Source of the DNA: Rhizobium sp. R635
GTDB lineage: Bacteria; Pseudomonadota; Alphaproteobacteria; Rhizobiales; Rhizobiaceae
NCBI RefSeq assembly: GCF_002211285.1
Contig: NZ_LOKX01000004.1
Location: 1-64,000 of the forward strand
Reading direction: 5' to 3'
Length of the DNA stretch: 64,000 nt
Shown here: positions 1 through 12,485 of the stretch, in pieces
How positions within the stretch are numbered: the first letter of the stretch is position 1
How the letters are laid out: each line of letters starts with the position of its first letter
The notes under the pieces: model-generated
Told to the model about the DNA's origin: nothing
Database searches by the model: none
What the model saw: only the letters and a program-made list of their open reading frames with translations
Position numbers and translations under genes: made by a program

Positions 1-23
1 AAGACGCTATTCTCATGCCGCAC
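1..23 (-). CDS. Possible 5' end of a left-running gene (partial)
   Basis: A GTG at 23-21 (minus) opens a frame reading MRHENSV to the window edge. A GAGGGG stretch lies 7 nt before it, a fair ribosome-binding site. An alternative ATG at 16-14 is also open. In Sinorhizobium and Rhizobium the gene next to lpsB on this side is another LPS-core glycosyltransferase (lpsE), so this may be its start; that is inferred from synteny only. Too little coding sequence is present for any functional statement. Confidence 0.3.
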
Positions 24-216
24 GGTGTTGCCCCTCTTTCGTGTCCGGGATTGTCGCCAAACATCCGAATACGAGTAGAATCAACACCGTGCGCCTTGTC
101 CACCAAATTTAAACCGGACAGCAGTGGGGCAAGCCCGAGCATGACGGAGGAGGGGTTGGTGGACTTTTTCAGCGGCCCCGGCGGCCCCTTATCCAATAGC
201 CGTTTCTCTTTCTCGC

Positions 217-1275
217 TCAGCCGCGATTGTCGCCGAGGAGGCGATCGTAAACGGCGCCGATCGCGGTTGCTTCCTTCTCCAGCGCGAAATTCGCCCTGAC
301 GTGGCACAGTGCATTCTCGCCATGGGCGATCGCCAGCGCGGGATCTGCGATATAGGGGGCGATTGCCCGCGTCAGCGCCTCGCCATCGCCGGCAGCCACC
401 ACCGAGCCGGACTCGCCCTCGGCAATGAGCTCGGCATAGGCGCCCGCATCCGACGCCACCACGGCGGTCCGCGAGGCCATGGCTTCGAGCGGTGTCAGAC
501 CGAAGCCTTCGTTGCGGGAAGGGGCGACGTAAAGCGTCAGCCGGCGATACCAGACCTTGATATCAGGCACTTCGCCAAGGAAGAGAATGCGGTCGCTGAG
601 GCCGGCGGCGGCGACATCGGCCTTGAGCTTTTCGCCAAAGCCCACGTTATCCGCCGTCACCCGGCCGGAGACGACGGCCGTCCATTCCGGGTGCTGCGGC
701 AAGAGTTCGATCATCGCCTGGACGAAGAGATCGGTGCCCTTTTGATGGCGGACGCGGCCGAAGCAGCCTACGAGATAGCGGCCGGGCAGGCCGGCCGCAG
801 CGATGCCGTCCTCCGCCGTTTCCGGCGGGTGGAACAGGGAGAGGTCGACGCCGTGCTGGATGACGGTGTGGGGCACCTCGAGGAAGGAGCCGGAACGGTC
901 GCTGGTTGCGATCACCGCGTCCATGCGGCGGATCAGCCATTTCGTATAGGCGGTATGGCGGCGTTGCGCGGCCGAGGTGAAGAGCAGCTTCAGCGGCATG
1001 CGCAGGACATGGCGAAGCAGGATGCCGACGGCCATCTCATTGTTGCGGCGGGCGTGCCAGACGCGGTGGCGCCGGCGCACCGGCGGGCGCCAGAGGCCGA
1101 CGAGTTGCGGCCACTTCAGTTTCGGAAGGCCCTCCGGCAGGCCGGGGCCGAGGGTGGCGATCCGGATGCCGAGCCGGAGCTGGCACGGGATCAGCTGGAC
1201 GATGGTCGACGTGACGCCGGAGAGCCGTCGCTTGAAATTGGGCGCGATGATCTCGACGTCACGAATGTCCGGCAA
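217..1275 (-). CDS. lpsB: LPS core glycosyltransferase LpsB, GT4 family
   Basis: A 352-residue GT-B glycosyltransferase of family GT4, close to the roughly 350 residues known for rhizobial LpsB. The C-terminal half has the nucleotide-sugar signature: E256 in EGFGLTPLE, with the second glutamate at 264, followed by a region rich in small residues (ASDAGAYAELI). LpsB adds a sugar, reported as mannose in S. meliloti, to the lipopolysaccharide core at the cytoplasmic face of the inner membrane. It lies 27 nt downstream of greA on the same strand, the known greA-lpsB arrangement of Rhizobiaceae. The family call is firm; the exact sugar donor is carried over from known LpsB proteins. Confidence 0.88.
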   Translation of the reverse strand: MPDIRDVEIIAPNFKRRLSGVTSTIVQLIPCQLRLGIRIATLGPGLPEGLPKLKWPQLVGLWRPPVRRRHRVWHARRNNEMAVGILLRHVLRMPLKLLFTSAAQRRHTAYTKWLIRRMDAVIATSDRSGSFLEVPHTVIQHGVDLSLFHPPETAEDGIAAAGLPGRYLVGCFGRVRHQKGTDLFVQAMIELLPQHPEWTAVVSGRVTADNVGFGEKLKADVAAAGLSDRILFLGEVPDIKVWYRRLTLYVAPSRNEGFGLTPLEAMASRTAVVASDAGAYAELIAEGESGSVVAAGDGEALTRAIAPYIADPALAIAHGENALCHVRANFALEKEATAIGAVYDRLLGDNRG

Positions 1276-1302
1276 GGGATGGATCTCGTGTCTGGCGGGC
1301 GA

Positions 1303-1779
1303 TCAGCCCCAGGAAACCTGGAGGATCTCGTAGGCCTTGGAACCGCCGGGTGCGTTGACCTCGATGGAATCGCCGACTTCCTTGCCGATCAGCGCGCGGG
1401 CGATCGGGGAGGATATGGAGATGCGGCCGGCCTTGACGTCGGCTTCCTGGTCGCCGACGATCTGGTAGGTCTTTTCTTCCTCGGTGTCCTCGTCGACGAG
1501 CTTCACCTTGGCGCCGAACTTGATCTTGTCGCCCGACATCTTGGTGAGGTCGATGACCTCGGCGCGCGCCGTCAGGTCTTCCAGTTCGCTGATGCGGCCC
1601 TCGTTATGGCTCTGGGCTTCCTTGGCGGCATGGTATTCGGCATTTTCGGAAAGGTCGCCATGAGCACGGGCTTCGGCGATCGCCTCGATGATTCGGGGGC
1701 GCTCCTCCTGCTGACGCCAGCGCAGCTCTTCCTGCAGCTTGACGAAACCACCCTGCGTCATCGGTACCTTTTCAACCAT
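1303..1779 (-). CDS. greA: Transcription elongation factor GreA
   Basis: 158 residues, the normal GreA length. GreA rescues backtracked RNA polymerase by stimulating transcript cleavage in the secondary channel. The N-terminal coiled coil carries the conserved [13 protein letters not shown] segment with the acidic tip residues; the C-terminal FKBP-like domain includes the [11 protein letters not shown] region and ends in AYEILQVSW. The ATG at 1779 ([11 protein letters not shown]) was chosen because it matches the family start and has AAGGA 8 nt upstream; the longer open frame adds 16 unrelated residues. It is probably cotranscribed with lpsB. Confidence 0.96.
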   Translation of the reverse strand: MVEKVPMTQGGFVKLQEELRWRQQEERPRIIEAIAEARAHGDLSENAEYHAAKEAQSHNEGRISELEDLTARAEVIDLTKMSGDKIKFGAKVKLVDEDTEEEKTYQIVGDQEADVKAGRISISSPIARALIGKEVGDSIEVNAPGGSKAYEILQVSWG

Positions 1780-2012
1780 TTTTCTGTCCTTCACTCCTTG
1801 CGTCCGCGCAATCAGGCGCCCACACAAAAGAAAACAGGTCCCGAAGGGGAGCTTCGGAACCGTGCCACAATCCTAGTTAAGTGCTTATAGCAGATCGGCA
1901 AGGCCGATTTCCAGAAAATTCGCATGGGCGAGATCCAACCCGCGGCGCTATCGGGCGATGCACCCCCAAAAATGGGCGGAGGCGGGATCGTTTCGGTTGA
2001 CTGCGTTTATTG

Positions 2013-2027
2013 GAACATATAGTGAAC
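2013..2027 (+). promoter_or_regulatory. Candidate LexA (SOS) box
   Basis: The sequence is a direct repeat GAAC-N7-GAAC (GAAC at 2013-2016 and 2024-2027), exactly the alphaproteobacterial LexA box. It ends 6 nt before the ATG at 2034. A -35-like TTGACT lies at 1997-2002 and a TATAGT at 2018-2023 falls inside the box, so bound LexA would block the promoter. The adjacent genes look like DNA-repair genes, which supports SOS control. Confidence 0.75.
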
Positions 2028-2033
2028 ATAAGA

Positions 2034-3266
2034 ATGAAGAAGTCGCTTGCCGAACGCTTGGCCATTCTTTCCGACGCCGCGAAATATGACGCTTCCTGCG
2101 CCTCCAGCGGCACTGTGAAACGCGATTCGAGCGCAAGCGGAGGACTGGGTTCGACCGAAGGGTCCGGCATCTGCCATGCCTATGCTCCGGATGGGCGGTG
2201 CATTTCGCTGCTGAAGATCCTGCTCACCAATTTCTGCATCTACGACTGCGCTTATTGCGTCAATCGCTCGTCCAGCAATGTCGAGCGGGCACGCTTCACG
2301 GCTGAGGAGGTCGTCTGGCTGACGCTCGAATTCTACCGCCGCAATTATATCGAAGGCCTGTTCCTTTCCTCCGGCATTATTCGCTCTTCCGATTACACGA
2401 TGGAGGAGATGGTCCGCATCGTCCGCGAACTGCGCGTGACCCATAATTTTCGCGGCTATATCCATCTCAAAGCGATCCCCGAGGCGTCGCCGCATCTGAT
2501 CGAGGAGGCGGGGCTTCATGCCGACAGGCTGTCGCTCAATATCGAACTGCCGACCGACAGCGGCATCACCCGCTTTGCGCCGGAAAAGAAGCCGGCCAAT
2601 ATCCGGCGATCGATGGGGGATCTCAGGCTGAAGATCGAAGCGGCCGGCGAACCGACGCTGAAGACGAAGAAGCGCCAGCGTTTCGTCCCTGCCGGCCAGA
2701 GCACGCAGATGATCGTCGGGGCGGACGGGGCGAGCGACGCGACCATCCTTGCCAGCAGCGGCCGGCTCTACAGCAGCTATGGCCTGAGGCGTGTCTATTA
2801 TTCGGCCTTCAGCCCGATCCCCGACGCTTCGAAGAACCTGCCGCTCATCAAGCCACCGTTGATGCGCGAGCATCGGCTTTATCAGGCCGACTGGCTCTAT
2901 CGCTTCTACGGTTTCGGCGTCGACGAGATTACCGCAAACCAGGCGGGCGGCATGCTCGATCTCAATCTCGATCCGAAACTTGCCTGGGCGCTTGCCAACC
3001 GGGCTGAATTTCCCGTCGACATCAACAAAGCCGAGCGCGAGCGGTTATTGCGCGTACCCGGTCTCGGCACCAAGACGGTGAAGGCGATCGTTTCCTCGCG
3101 CCGTTTTCGCCGCCTCCGGCTCGACGATCTCTCGCGGCTCGGTGTTTCGATCAAGAAGGTCCAAGCCTTTATCTCGGCGGAAGGCTGGTCGCCGCGCCGG
3201 CTGATCGACCGCCCGGACCTGCGCGCCATGTTCGAGCCGCAGCCTGAACAATTGTCGTTGCTCTGA
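2034..3266 (+). CDS. Putative DNA modification/repair radical SAM protein
   Basis: 410 residues from the ATG at 2034; a TTG at 2010 would lie across the LexA box and is rejected. The radical SAM cluster motif CxxxCxxC is at C68, C72 and C75 (CIYDCAYC), so a 4Fe-4S cluster and S-adenosylmethionine chemistry are expected. Near residues 340-365 there is a helix-hairpin-helix DNA-binding motif (GLGTKTVKAIVSSRRF). This is the family that travels with UDG-like genes (rSAM linked to UDG). Its stop overlaps the next start (TGATG), so the two are translationally coupled. The substrate is not known to me; DNA as target is inferred from the HhH motif, the partner gene and the LexA box. Confidence 0.9.
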   Translation: MKKSLAERLAILSDAAKYDASCASSGTVKRDSSASGGLGSTEGSGICHAYAPDGRCISLLKILLTNFCIYDCAYCVNRSSSNVERARFTAEEVVWLTLEFYRRNYIEGLFLSSGIIRSSDYTMEEMVRIVRELRVTHNFRGYIHLKAIPEASPHLIEEAGLHADRLSLNIELPTDSGITRFAPEKKPANIRRSMGDLRLKIEAAGEPTLKTKKRQRFVPAGQSTQMIVGADGASDATILASSGRLYSSYGLRRVYYSAFSPIPDASKNLPLIKPPLMREHRLYQADWLYRFYGFGVDEITANQAGGMLDLNLDPKLAWALANRAEFPVDINKAERERLLRVPGLGTKTVKAIVSSRRFRRLRLDDLSRLGVSIKKVQAFISAEGWSPRRLIDRPDLRAMFEPQPEQLSLL

Positions 3267-4720
3267 TGCGCCGGGTCGTGCTTGCGGGACGGGGAGAGCT
3301 TGGCGAATGGCGCGATGCCGCGCGCGCCCTGGCGGCCGCAGGCATCTTGCCCGAGGAGATCGATTGGCGCGAAAAAAGTGCTGAGGCCGATCTTTCGTTT
3401 CAACGTGACGCCATGCCGCCGGAGCCTGCGGCATCACGCAAGCCGATGACGGTGCCGCCGGCCTTCATCGAGCTTGCGGAGACGGTTCTCTGCCATTCCG
3501 ATCCGGCGCGGTTTTCCCTGCTTTACCGCCTGCTCTGGCGGCTGCAACTGGACCGGCAACTGCTTGAAGTCTCTTCCGACGAGGATGTCGTGCGGGCCAG
3601 GCTGATGGCGAAGAACGTTCGGCGCGACGCGCACAAGATGACGGCCTTCGTCCGTTTCAAGGAAGTCGGCGCGGTAGCGGCGGCGCGTCGAAAGTTCCTC
3701 GCCTGGTTCGAGCCGGATCATCATATCGTCAGGCGCACGGCTCCCTTCTTCCAGCGGCGCTTCAACGACATGGACTGGCTGATTGCCACGCCCAAGGGCT
3801 CAGCGGCCTGGGACGGCGAGCGGCTGACGATCACCGGCGAGCCCTGCGAAAAGCCCAATCTCAGCGATGCCACGGACGAACTCTGGCGCACCTACTACGC
3901 CAACATCTTCAACCCGGCGCGATTGAAGGTGAAGGCGATGCAGGCGGAGATGCCGAATAAATACTGGAAGAACCTGCCGGAAGCCGATCTCATTCCCGGC
4001 TTGATCGCATCGGCCGAGAGCAAAGTGCGGGAGATGGCGGCGCGGGAAGCGACGCAATCGTTGCCCTTTCACGACCGCTTGCAGCAGGCCGCGCGCAATC
4101 TTCCCGCAGAACCGGAGGCTCCGGCGGGCACACTCGAAGCACTGCGCGCGGAGGCTGTTGTCTGCACGCGCTGTCCGCTTCACGCCAATGCGACCCAGAC
4201 GGTATTCGGGGAGGGGCCGTGCGATGCGGAGGCGATGTTCGTCGGCGAGCAGCCGGGCGACCAGGAGGATATTTCAGGGCGTCCCTTCGTCGGACCTGCC
4301 GGCAGGCTTCTCGATCAGGCGATATCAGAGGCGGGCATCGACCGGTCGAGGCTCTACATCACCAATGCCGTCAAGCATTTCAAATACGAACCGCGCGGCA
4401 AGCGGCGCATCCACCAGAAGCCCAATATGGGCGAGGTGAAGCATTGCCGCTGGTGGCTCGATCGGGAGATGGCGCTCGTCAAGCCGAAGCTGATCGTCGC
4501 GATGGGAGCGACGGCGCTTGCGGCGCTGACCGATGTGAAGGAGCGCCTGCAGGATGTCAGGGGAAAAGCGATGGCGATGGAAGGAGGGCGCACCCTCTTC
4601 GTAACCGTGCATCCGTCCTATCTCTTGCGCATTCCCGACGAGCGGCTGAAGGCGGAGGAACTGGCGCGGTTTCGCGAGGATATGATGACGATTCAGCGGC
4701 TTATCGCATCAGCCGGATAA
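3266..4720 (+). CDS. DUF4130 - UdgX uracil-DNA-binding glycosylase fusion
   Basis: 484 residues with two parts. Residues 1 to about 280 match the rSAM-linked domain of unknown function (DUF4130 type). Residues about 285-484 are a family-4-like uracil-DNA glycosylase: GEQPGDQED at 327-335, GRPFVGPAGRLLD, the UdgX-specific KRRIH loop at 379-383, and HPSYLLR from H449. In mycobacterial UdgX the histidine of KRRIH forms a covalent bond with the deoxyribose after uracil excision; H383 is the equivalent residue here. The gene overlaps the radical SAM gene by one base and both sit behind a LexA-type box. What the N-terminal domain does, and why a radical SAM enzyme is needed, is unknown to me. Confidence 0.9.
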   Translation: MRRVVLAGRGELGEWRDAARALAAAGILPEEIDWREKSAEADLSFQRDAMPPEPAASRKPMTVPPAFIELAETVLCHSDPARFSLLYRLLWRLQLDRQLLEVSSDEDVVRARLMAKNVRRDAHKMTAFVRFKEVGAVAAARRKFLAWFEPDHHIVRRTAPFFQRRFNDMDWLIATPKGSAAWDGERLTITGEPCEKPNLSDATDELWRTYYANIFNPARLKVKAMQAEMPNKYWKNLPEADLIPGLIASAESKVREMAAREATQSLPFHDRLQQAARNLPAEPEAPAGTLEALRAEAVVCTRCPLHANATQTVFGEGPCDAEAMFVGEQPGDQEDISGRPFVGPAGRLLDQAISEAGIDRSRLYITNAVKHFKYEPRGKRRIHQKPNMGEVKHCRWWLDREMALVKPKLIVAMGATALAALTDVKERLQDVRGKAMAMEGGRTLFVTVHPSYLLRIPDERLKAEELARFREDMMTIQRLIASAG

Positions 4721-4739
4721 AGAGATTCCGGCGGAGTTC

Positions 4740-4766
4740 GCGCCATCACCCACCGGGCGATGGCGC
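4740..4766. terminator. Hairpin between convergent udgX-fusion and carB genes
   Basis: GCGCCATC (4740-4747) pairs with GATGGCGC (4759-4766) around an 11-nt loop in the 55-bp gap between two converging genes. It could end transcription from both sides. There is no strong T-run, so intrinsic termination is uncertain. Confidence 0.4.
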
Positions 4767-4775
4767 TGTCCGATT

Positions 4776-8264
<3,489 letters not shown>

Positions 8265-8435
8265 GGGCGATATCCATTGTCTGGCTGCGCAAAAAGCCGG
8301 CCAGGGTGGGAGATCACCAGGTCGGGTCGCGCATTGAGGTCTTTTCAGGCTAGAAGCGGCTTATAGGCAAATGTTTTTGCAAACGGAACCCCATAAATCA
8401 CGGAATCGACAGGAATCCCGACATGATGCGAAAGC

Positions 8436-9464
8436 CTATTTCCCGTCGGGCACGACAAGCACCCGGATTTCGCCGCTACGCGCCGGATTTGTGATCGCGT
8501 CCGGGGCCTCCGCAAGGCCGATGCGCCTCGATATCAGCGGCTCGACCTTGATCCTGCCGGAGGCGATGAGATCGGCGGCGCGGCCGTGGGTGAAGGGGTT
8601 GACGAAGGAGCCGATCAGCCTGACTTCGCGAAAAAGCAGGTCGAAGGGCTCGATCGCGATCGTCGCGCCCTGCGGCATGACGCCGAGGATGACGGCGGTG
8701 CCGCCGCGCCGGGCAAGCCGGGGCGCCTGCTGCATGGTCTCGGGGACACCTGCGCATTCGAAGACGACATCGGCGCCACCGGGTAACAGCCCGTCTTCGG
8801 CGGCGATGCGGGTGACGACATCGCCATCGCCGGGATCGACCGTCGCGGTCGCCCCGAGGCTTTCGGCCAGCCGGCGTTTTTCGCCGCTGCGCGTCACCAG
8901 CACGACGCGGGTCGCGCCGGCAAGCCGTGCCAGCTGCACCGTGAGCAGGCCGATGACGCCGCCGCCGAGCACGACCGCCGATGAGCCGGCCTGCAGACCA
9001 CCGAGATCGACGCCGTGAATGCAGCAGGCGAGGGGCTCGCAGAAGGCGCCGTGGAGCGGATCGAGATCACCAGGCAGCGCGAAGGCCTGGCTTTGCGGCA
9101 TACAGACATAATCGGCAAAACCGCCGTCGCGGTGAATGCCGATCGCCTGCAGCTTCCGGCAGAGATTGACGCGGCCGCGCCGGCATTCCTCGCAGCCGCC
9201 GCAGGAAATGTTGGGATCGCCGGTCACGCGCATGCCGGGCCGAAAATCGGTTGCGCCATCCCCGACCGCTTCGACGATGCCTGCGAATTCATGGCCGAGC
9301 GTCACCGGCGACTTGGAAGGAAATTCACCGTGATAGATATGGCGGTCGGTGCCGCAGATGCCGCAGGCTTCGATGCGCACCAGCAGCTCGCCCGGGCCTG
9401 GCGCCGGCCTTTCGACCTCGCAGAGCTGCAATTTTCCTGTCGTTTCCAGACGCACGGCCTTCAT
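8436..9464 (-). CDS. Zinc-dependent MDR alcohol/polyol dehydrogenase
   Basis: 342 residues, a medium-chain dehydrogenase/reductase of the sorbitol/threonine dehydrogenase branch. Catalytic zinc ligands are visible as C37 in ACGICGTD and the histidine of GHEF; a structural zinc site is formed by the cysteines of CGGCEECRRGRVNLC near residues 88-102. The Rossmann fold shows VVLGGGVIGLL near residue 165. It probably oxidises a sugar alcohol or secondary alcohol with NAD(P). The substrate cannot be named from sequence. It stands alone, reading in the same direction as carB after a gap of 171 bp, and appears to be its own unit. Confidence 0.85.
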   Translation of the reverse strand: MKAVRLETTGKLQLCEVERPAPGPGELLVRIEACGICGTDRHIYHGEFPSKSPVTLGHEFAGIVEAVGDGATDFRPGMRVTGDPNISCGGCEECRRGRVNLCRKLQAIGIHRDGGFADYVCMPQSQAFALPGDLDPLHGAFCEPLACCIHGVDLGGLQAGSSAVVLGGGVIGLLTVQLARLAGATRVVLVTRSGEKRRLAESLGATATVDPGDGDVVTRIAAEDGLLPGGADVVFECAGVPETMQQAPRLARRGGTAVILGVMPQGATIAIEPFDLLFREVRLIGSFVNPFTHGRAADLIASGRIKVEPLISRRIGLAEAPDAITNPARSGEIRVLVVPDGK

Positions 9465-9730
9465 TGCTCTTCCTCCTGCTTTCCCTCCTGGTTCAGGAAG
9501 AGCGAAAGCGGGAGTCCAGTCAAGCGCTTAGCGCGCCTTCTTTACCTGAAGCGGCGGCGCGTGCATTTGAGGGAACAATATCCCGCTCCCAAGGTTTCCG
9601 GCGGGACGCTGGAGCCATGATGGCTGGTCCGCCGACTGTTTCGAGGCGGATGAAGCCGCTGGAATTCTCCGCGCCGACGGATATATAAATTCCAAGAGTA
9701 TAAGCACGGGCATTGCCGGGGAGAACGAAG

Positions 9731-10651
9731 ATGGAATGGAGAGGCCGGCGTCAGTCCGATAATGTCGAGGATCGCCGTGGCAATTCGGGCGGCAGCCCCT
9801 TCGGCCGAGGCGGCGGGTTCAGTTTCCCGTCCGGCGGCGGTGTTCGTCGCGCCGGCGGCGGCTTAAGCATCGGCACCATCATCTTCCTCGTCGTCATCTA
9901 TCTCATCTTCAAGGCGATGGGCATCGATCTGATGCAGGTGCTCGATGGCGGCGGCATGTCGAGCGGCCCAGGCTACGAGCAGAGCCAGTCCGCAGGAACA
10001 CGCACGCCCGCCAATGACGAGATGACCGCCTTCGTGCGCACCGTTCTTGCCGAGACCGAGGATACCTGGAACGGCATCTTCCAGGCGCAGGGCCGCAATT
10101 ACGAGGAGCCGCGCCTCGTGCTCTTCTCCGGCCAGACACAATCGGCTTGCGGCTTTGCCTCTGCCGCGACCGGTCCGTTCTATTGCCCGGGTGACCACAA
10201 GGTCTATCTCGATACGACGTTCTTCCAGGAGCTCTCCGACCGCTTCGGCGCATCGGGCGATTTCGCCGAAGCCTATGTGGTTGCCCACGAAGTCGGCCAT
10301 CACGTGCAGAACCTGCTCGGCATCCTGCCGAAGTTCAACCAGGCCCGCCAGCGCATGAGCGAGGAAGAAGCCAACAAGATGTCGGTGCGCGTCGAGCTGC
10401 AGGCCGATTGCTTTGCCGGCATCTGGGGCAAATATACCCAGCAGAAGGGTATCCTGGAAGCCGGCGACCTCGAGGAAGCGCTGAACGCGGCACAGCAGAT
10501 CGGCGACGACACGCTGCAGAAGCGCTCACAGGGTTACGTCGTGCCCGAAAGTTTCAACCACGGCACCTCGGCGCAGCGCGCCAGGTGGTTCAAGCGCGGT
10601 TTTGACAGCGGGCAGCTGACGGCGTGTGATACGTTCTCGGGGCCGGTTTGA
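9731..10651 (+). CDS. Neutral zinc metallopeptidase, YpfJ family
   Basis: 306 residues. The ATG at 9731 (MEWRGRRQSDNVEDRR) matches the family start and has GGAG about 9 nt upstream; an upstream TTG is rejected. After a glycine-rich linker comes one membrane segment near residues 47-65 (IGTIIFLVVIYLIFKAMGI), then a periplasmic domain with the zinc motif HEVGH at 186-190 and the downstream ELQADCFAGIWGKY segment that supplies the third ligand. A single-pass, outward-facing protease is expected. The substrate is unknown. The neighbours do not suggest a pathway. Confidence 0.9.
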   Translation: MEWRGRRQSDNVEDRRGNSGGSPFGRGGGFSFPSGGGVRRAGGGLSIGTIIFLVVIYLIFKAMGIDLMQVLDGGGMSSGPGYEQSQSAGTRTPANDEMTAFVRTVLAETEDTWNGIFQAQGRNYEEPRLVLFSGQTQSACGFASAATGPFYCPGDHKVYLDTTFFQELSDRFGASGDFAEAYVVAHEVGHHVQNLLGILPKFNQARQRMSEEEANKMSVRVELQADCFAGIWGKYTQQKGILEAGDLEEALNAAQQIGDDTLQKRSQGYVVPESFNHGTSAQRARWFKRGFDSGQLTACDTFSGPV

Positions 10652-10662
10652 GGGGGCAAGGT

Positions 10663-10802
10663 CCTGCCGTGCAGCCCCCTCATCCGCCCTACGGGCACCT
10701 TCTCCCCGAGGGGAGAAGAGGGAGTCGAAACGCTGCGGCGCATCCCCTTCGCCCCAGCGGGGAGAAGGTGCCGGCAGGCGGATGAGGGGGCTGCACGGCA
10801 GG
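10663..10802. repeat. RIME1-type intergenic mosaic palindrome
   Basis: A 140-bp palindromic element. Its ends, 10663-10688 and 10777-10802, are perfect 26-bp inverted repeats, and inner segments (CACCTTCTCCCC and GGGGAGAAGGTG) also pair. Related pieces occur at 23905-24118 and 52520-52622. It matches my recollection of Rhizobium-specific intergenic mosaic element 1. It starts 11 bp after the YpfJ stop and may act as a transcript 3' end. The remaining gap to 11095 shows no gene that I can support. Confidence 0.8.
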
Positions 10803-11095
10803 ATGTTCCCAATTACTTCTCACTATCCATCTGATCGGGATAACGCTCGCCCGCAACCGCTTCCTTCGGGATGGCGCGTTCGAATGCACAATGAGCGATT
10901 CCCTCGATTGATCTGGATGCCTTCGCGGCCATTGCAAGGGAGTGCGCCCATCGATTGAGGCCCTTCTGAATTTCCCGCACAACTCATCAAAGGCTTTTGA
11001 GATGTTCACGGATTGTTTCGGTCTCTTTTCTAGGCTATGTCACATTACCGGCGACGAGATCGTCTTTTCAGAAACCACCGCTGTTGAGATGCTTC

Positions 11096-12340
11096 ATGCT
11101 TGATCCCAAATTCGTTCGCCGCGGCCTGTTCCTGGTCTTCGTCATCCTTTTCCTCGACATTATCGGCATCGCCATCATCATGCCGGTGCTGCCGGCCTAT
11201 CTGGAGCAGTTGACCGGCGACAGCGTCAGCGACGCGGCGGTCGACGGCGGCTGGCTGATGCTCGTTTATGCCGGCATGCAGTTCCTGTTTGCGCCGCTGC
11301 TCGGAAACCTGTCGGATCGTTTCGGCCGCCGGCCGATCCTTCTGCTTTCGGTGCTGACCTTCGCGATCGACAATTTCATCTGCGGCATCGCCACCAGCTT
11401 CTGGATGCTGTTCGTCGGCCGTGTCCTTGCGGGCATCAGCGGCGGCAGCTTCGCCACATGCTCGGCCTATATCGCCGACATCAGCACGGAGGAAAACCGG
11501 GCGAAGAATTTCGGGCTGATCGGCATCGCCTTCGGCGTCGGCTTCATCATCGGCCCGGTCATCGGCGGGTTTCTCGGCGAATTCGGCCCGCGTGTGCCCT
11601 TCCTCGGCGCGGCTGCGCTGTCGCTGCTCAATTTCATCGCCGCCTGCTTCCTGCTGCCGGAAACGCTGGAGGCGAAGAACCGCCGCCGCTTCGAATGGAA
11701 ACGCGCCAATCCGCTCGGCGCACTGCGCCAGATGCGCCACTATCCTGGCATCGGCTGGGTCAGCCTCGTCATGTTCCTGTTCTTCCTGGCGCATGCCGTC
11801 TATCCCTCGGTCTGGTCCTTCGTCTCGACCTACCGCTATGGCTGGAGCGAGGGCCAGATCGGCCTGTCGCTCGGCATTTACGGCATTGGCGCCGCACTCG
11901 TCATGGGATTGGTCCTGCCGCGTGTCGTGCCGCTGCTCGGCGAATGGAAGACGGCGCTGCTCGGCCTCTGTTTTTCGGCTGCGGGGCTGACCGGCTATGC
12001 CTTCGCCTGGGAAGGCTGGGTGGTCTATGTCGTCATCGTCGCGACCGTGATGGAAAATGTTGCCGATCCGCCGCTGCGCAGCATCGCCGCCGGCAAGGTG
12101 CCGCCCTCCGCGCAGGGCGAGCTGCAGGGCGCTCTGACCAGCCTCAGCAGCATCACGACCATTCTGGGACCGCTGATCTTCACGCAGATGTTCGGTTATT
12201 TCACCCGTCCCGAAGCGCCCGTCACCTTTGCCGGGGCGCCCTATCTGATGGCTGCCCTGTTCATCCTGCTGGCGGCCGGCGTGTTCCTCACCCGCGTCCG
12301 GGTCCGTCAGCCGGCCGAGGTGCTGGAAGCGGCGGGTTGA
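11096..12340 (+). CDS. MFS efflux transporter, TetA (TCR/Tet) type
   Basis: 414 residues from the ATG at 11096 (MLDPKFVRRG), with GAG about 8 nt upstream; the longer frame to 10997 reads through non-coding sequence. Twelve transmembrane helices are expected. The loop 2-3 motif A of drug antiporters is intact (GNLSDRFGRRPIL, near residues 66-78), and helix 5 has the motif-C-like GVGFIIGPVIGG near residue 145. The protein resembles class A-type tetracycline/H+ antiporters, but chromosomal rhizobial members are not known to give tetracycline resistance. The MATE pump follows 145 bp downstream on the same strand. Confidence 0.87.
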   Translation: MLDPKFVRRGLFLVFVILFLDIIGIAIIMPVLPAYLEQLTGDSVSDAAVDGGWLMLVYAGMQFLFAPLLGNLSDRFGRRPILLLSVLTFAIDNFICGIATSFWMLFVGRVLAGISGGSFATCSAYIADISTEENRAKNFGLIGIAFGVGFIIGPVIGGFLGEFGPRVPFLGAAALSLLNFIAACFLLPETLEAKNRRRFEWKRANPLGALRQMRHYPGIGWVSLVMFLFFLAHAVYPSVWSFVSTYRYGWSEGQIGLSLGIYGIGAALVMGLVLPRVVPLLGEWKTALLGLCFSAAGLTGYAFAWEGWVVYVVIVATVMENVADPPLRSIAAGKVPPSAQGELQGALTSLSSITTILGPLIFTQMFGYFTRPEAPVTFAGAPYLMAALFILLAAGVFLTRVRVRQPAEVLEAAG

Positions 12341-12485
12341 TCGATCAGAAATGGTGATGCGATGATGAATTTTTCATCATCTGCCTGTTTTGGGGTAGTT
12401 CTTCGCGGGGCTTTGATCTAAGTCCGAATGATATTTCGCCGGAAAACTGCGCGGCGACGGATATTTCAACCACAGGACTGGTGTC

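Noticed and set aside
9522..9529. AAGCGCTT palindrome upstream of the zinc dehydrogenase, as a LacI-type operator
   Set aside because: Only 8 bp and no LacI-type gene nearby; too short to support.
9572..9596. GGAAC-N16-GGTT upstream of the YpfJ gene, as an EcfG promoter
   Set aside because: The -10 half departs from the consensus and lies about 135 bp from the start; not strong enough to list.
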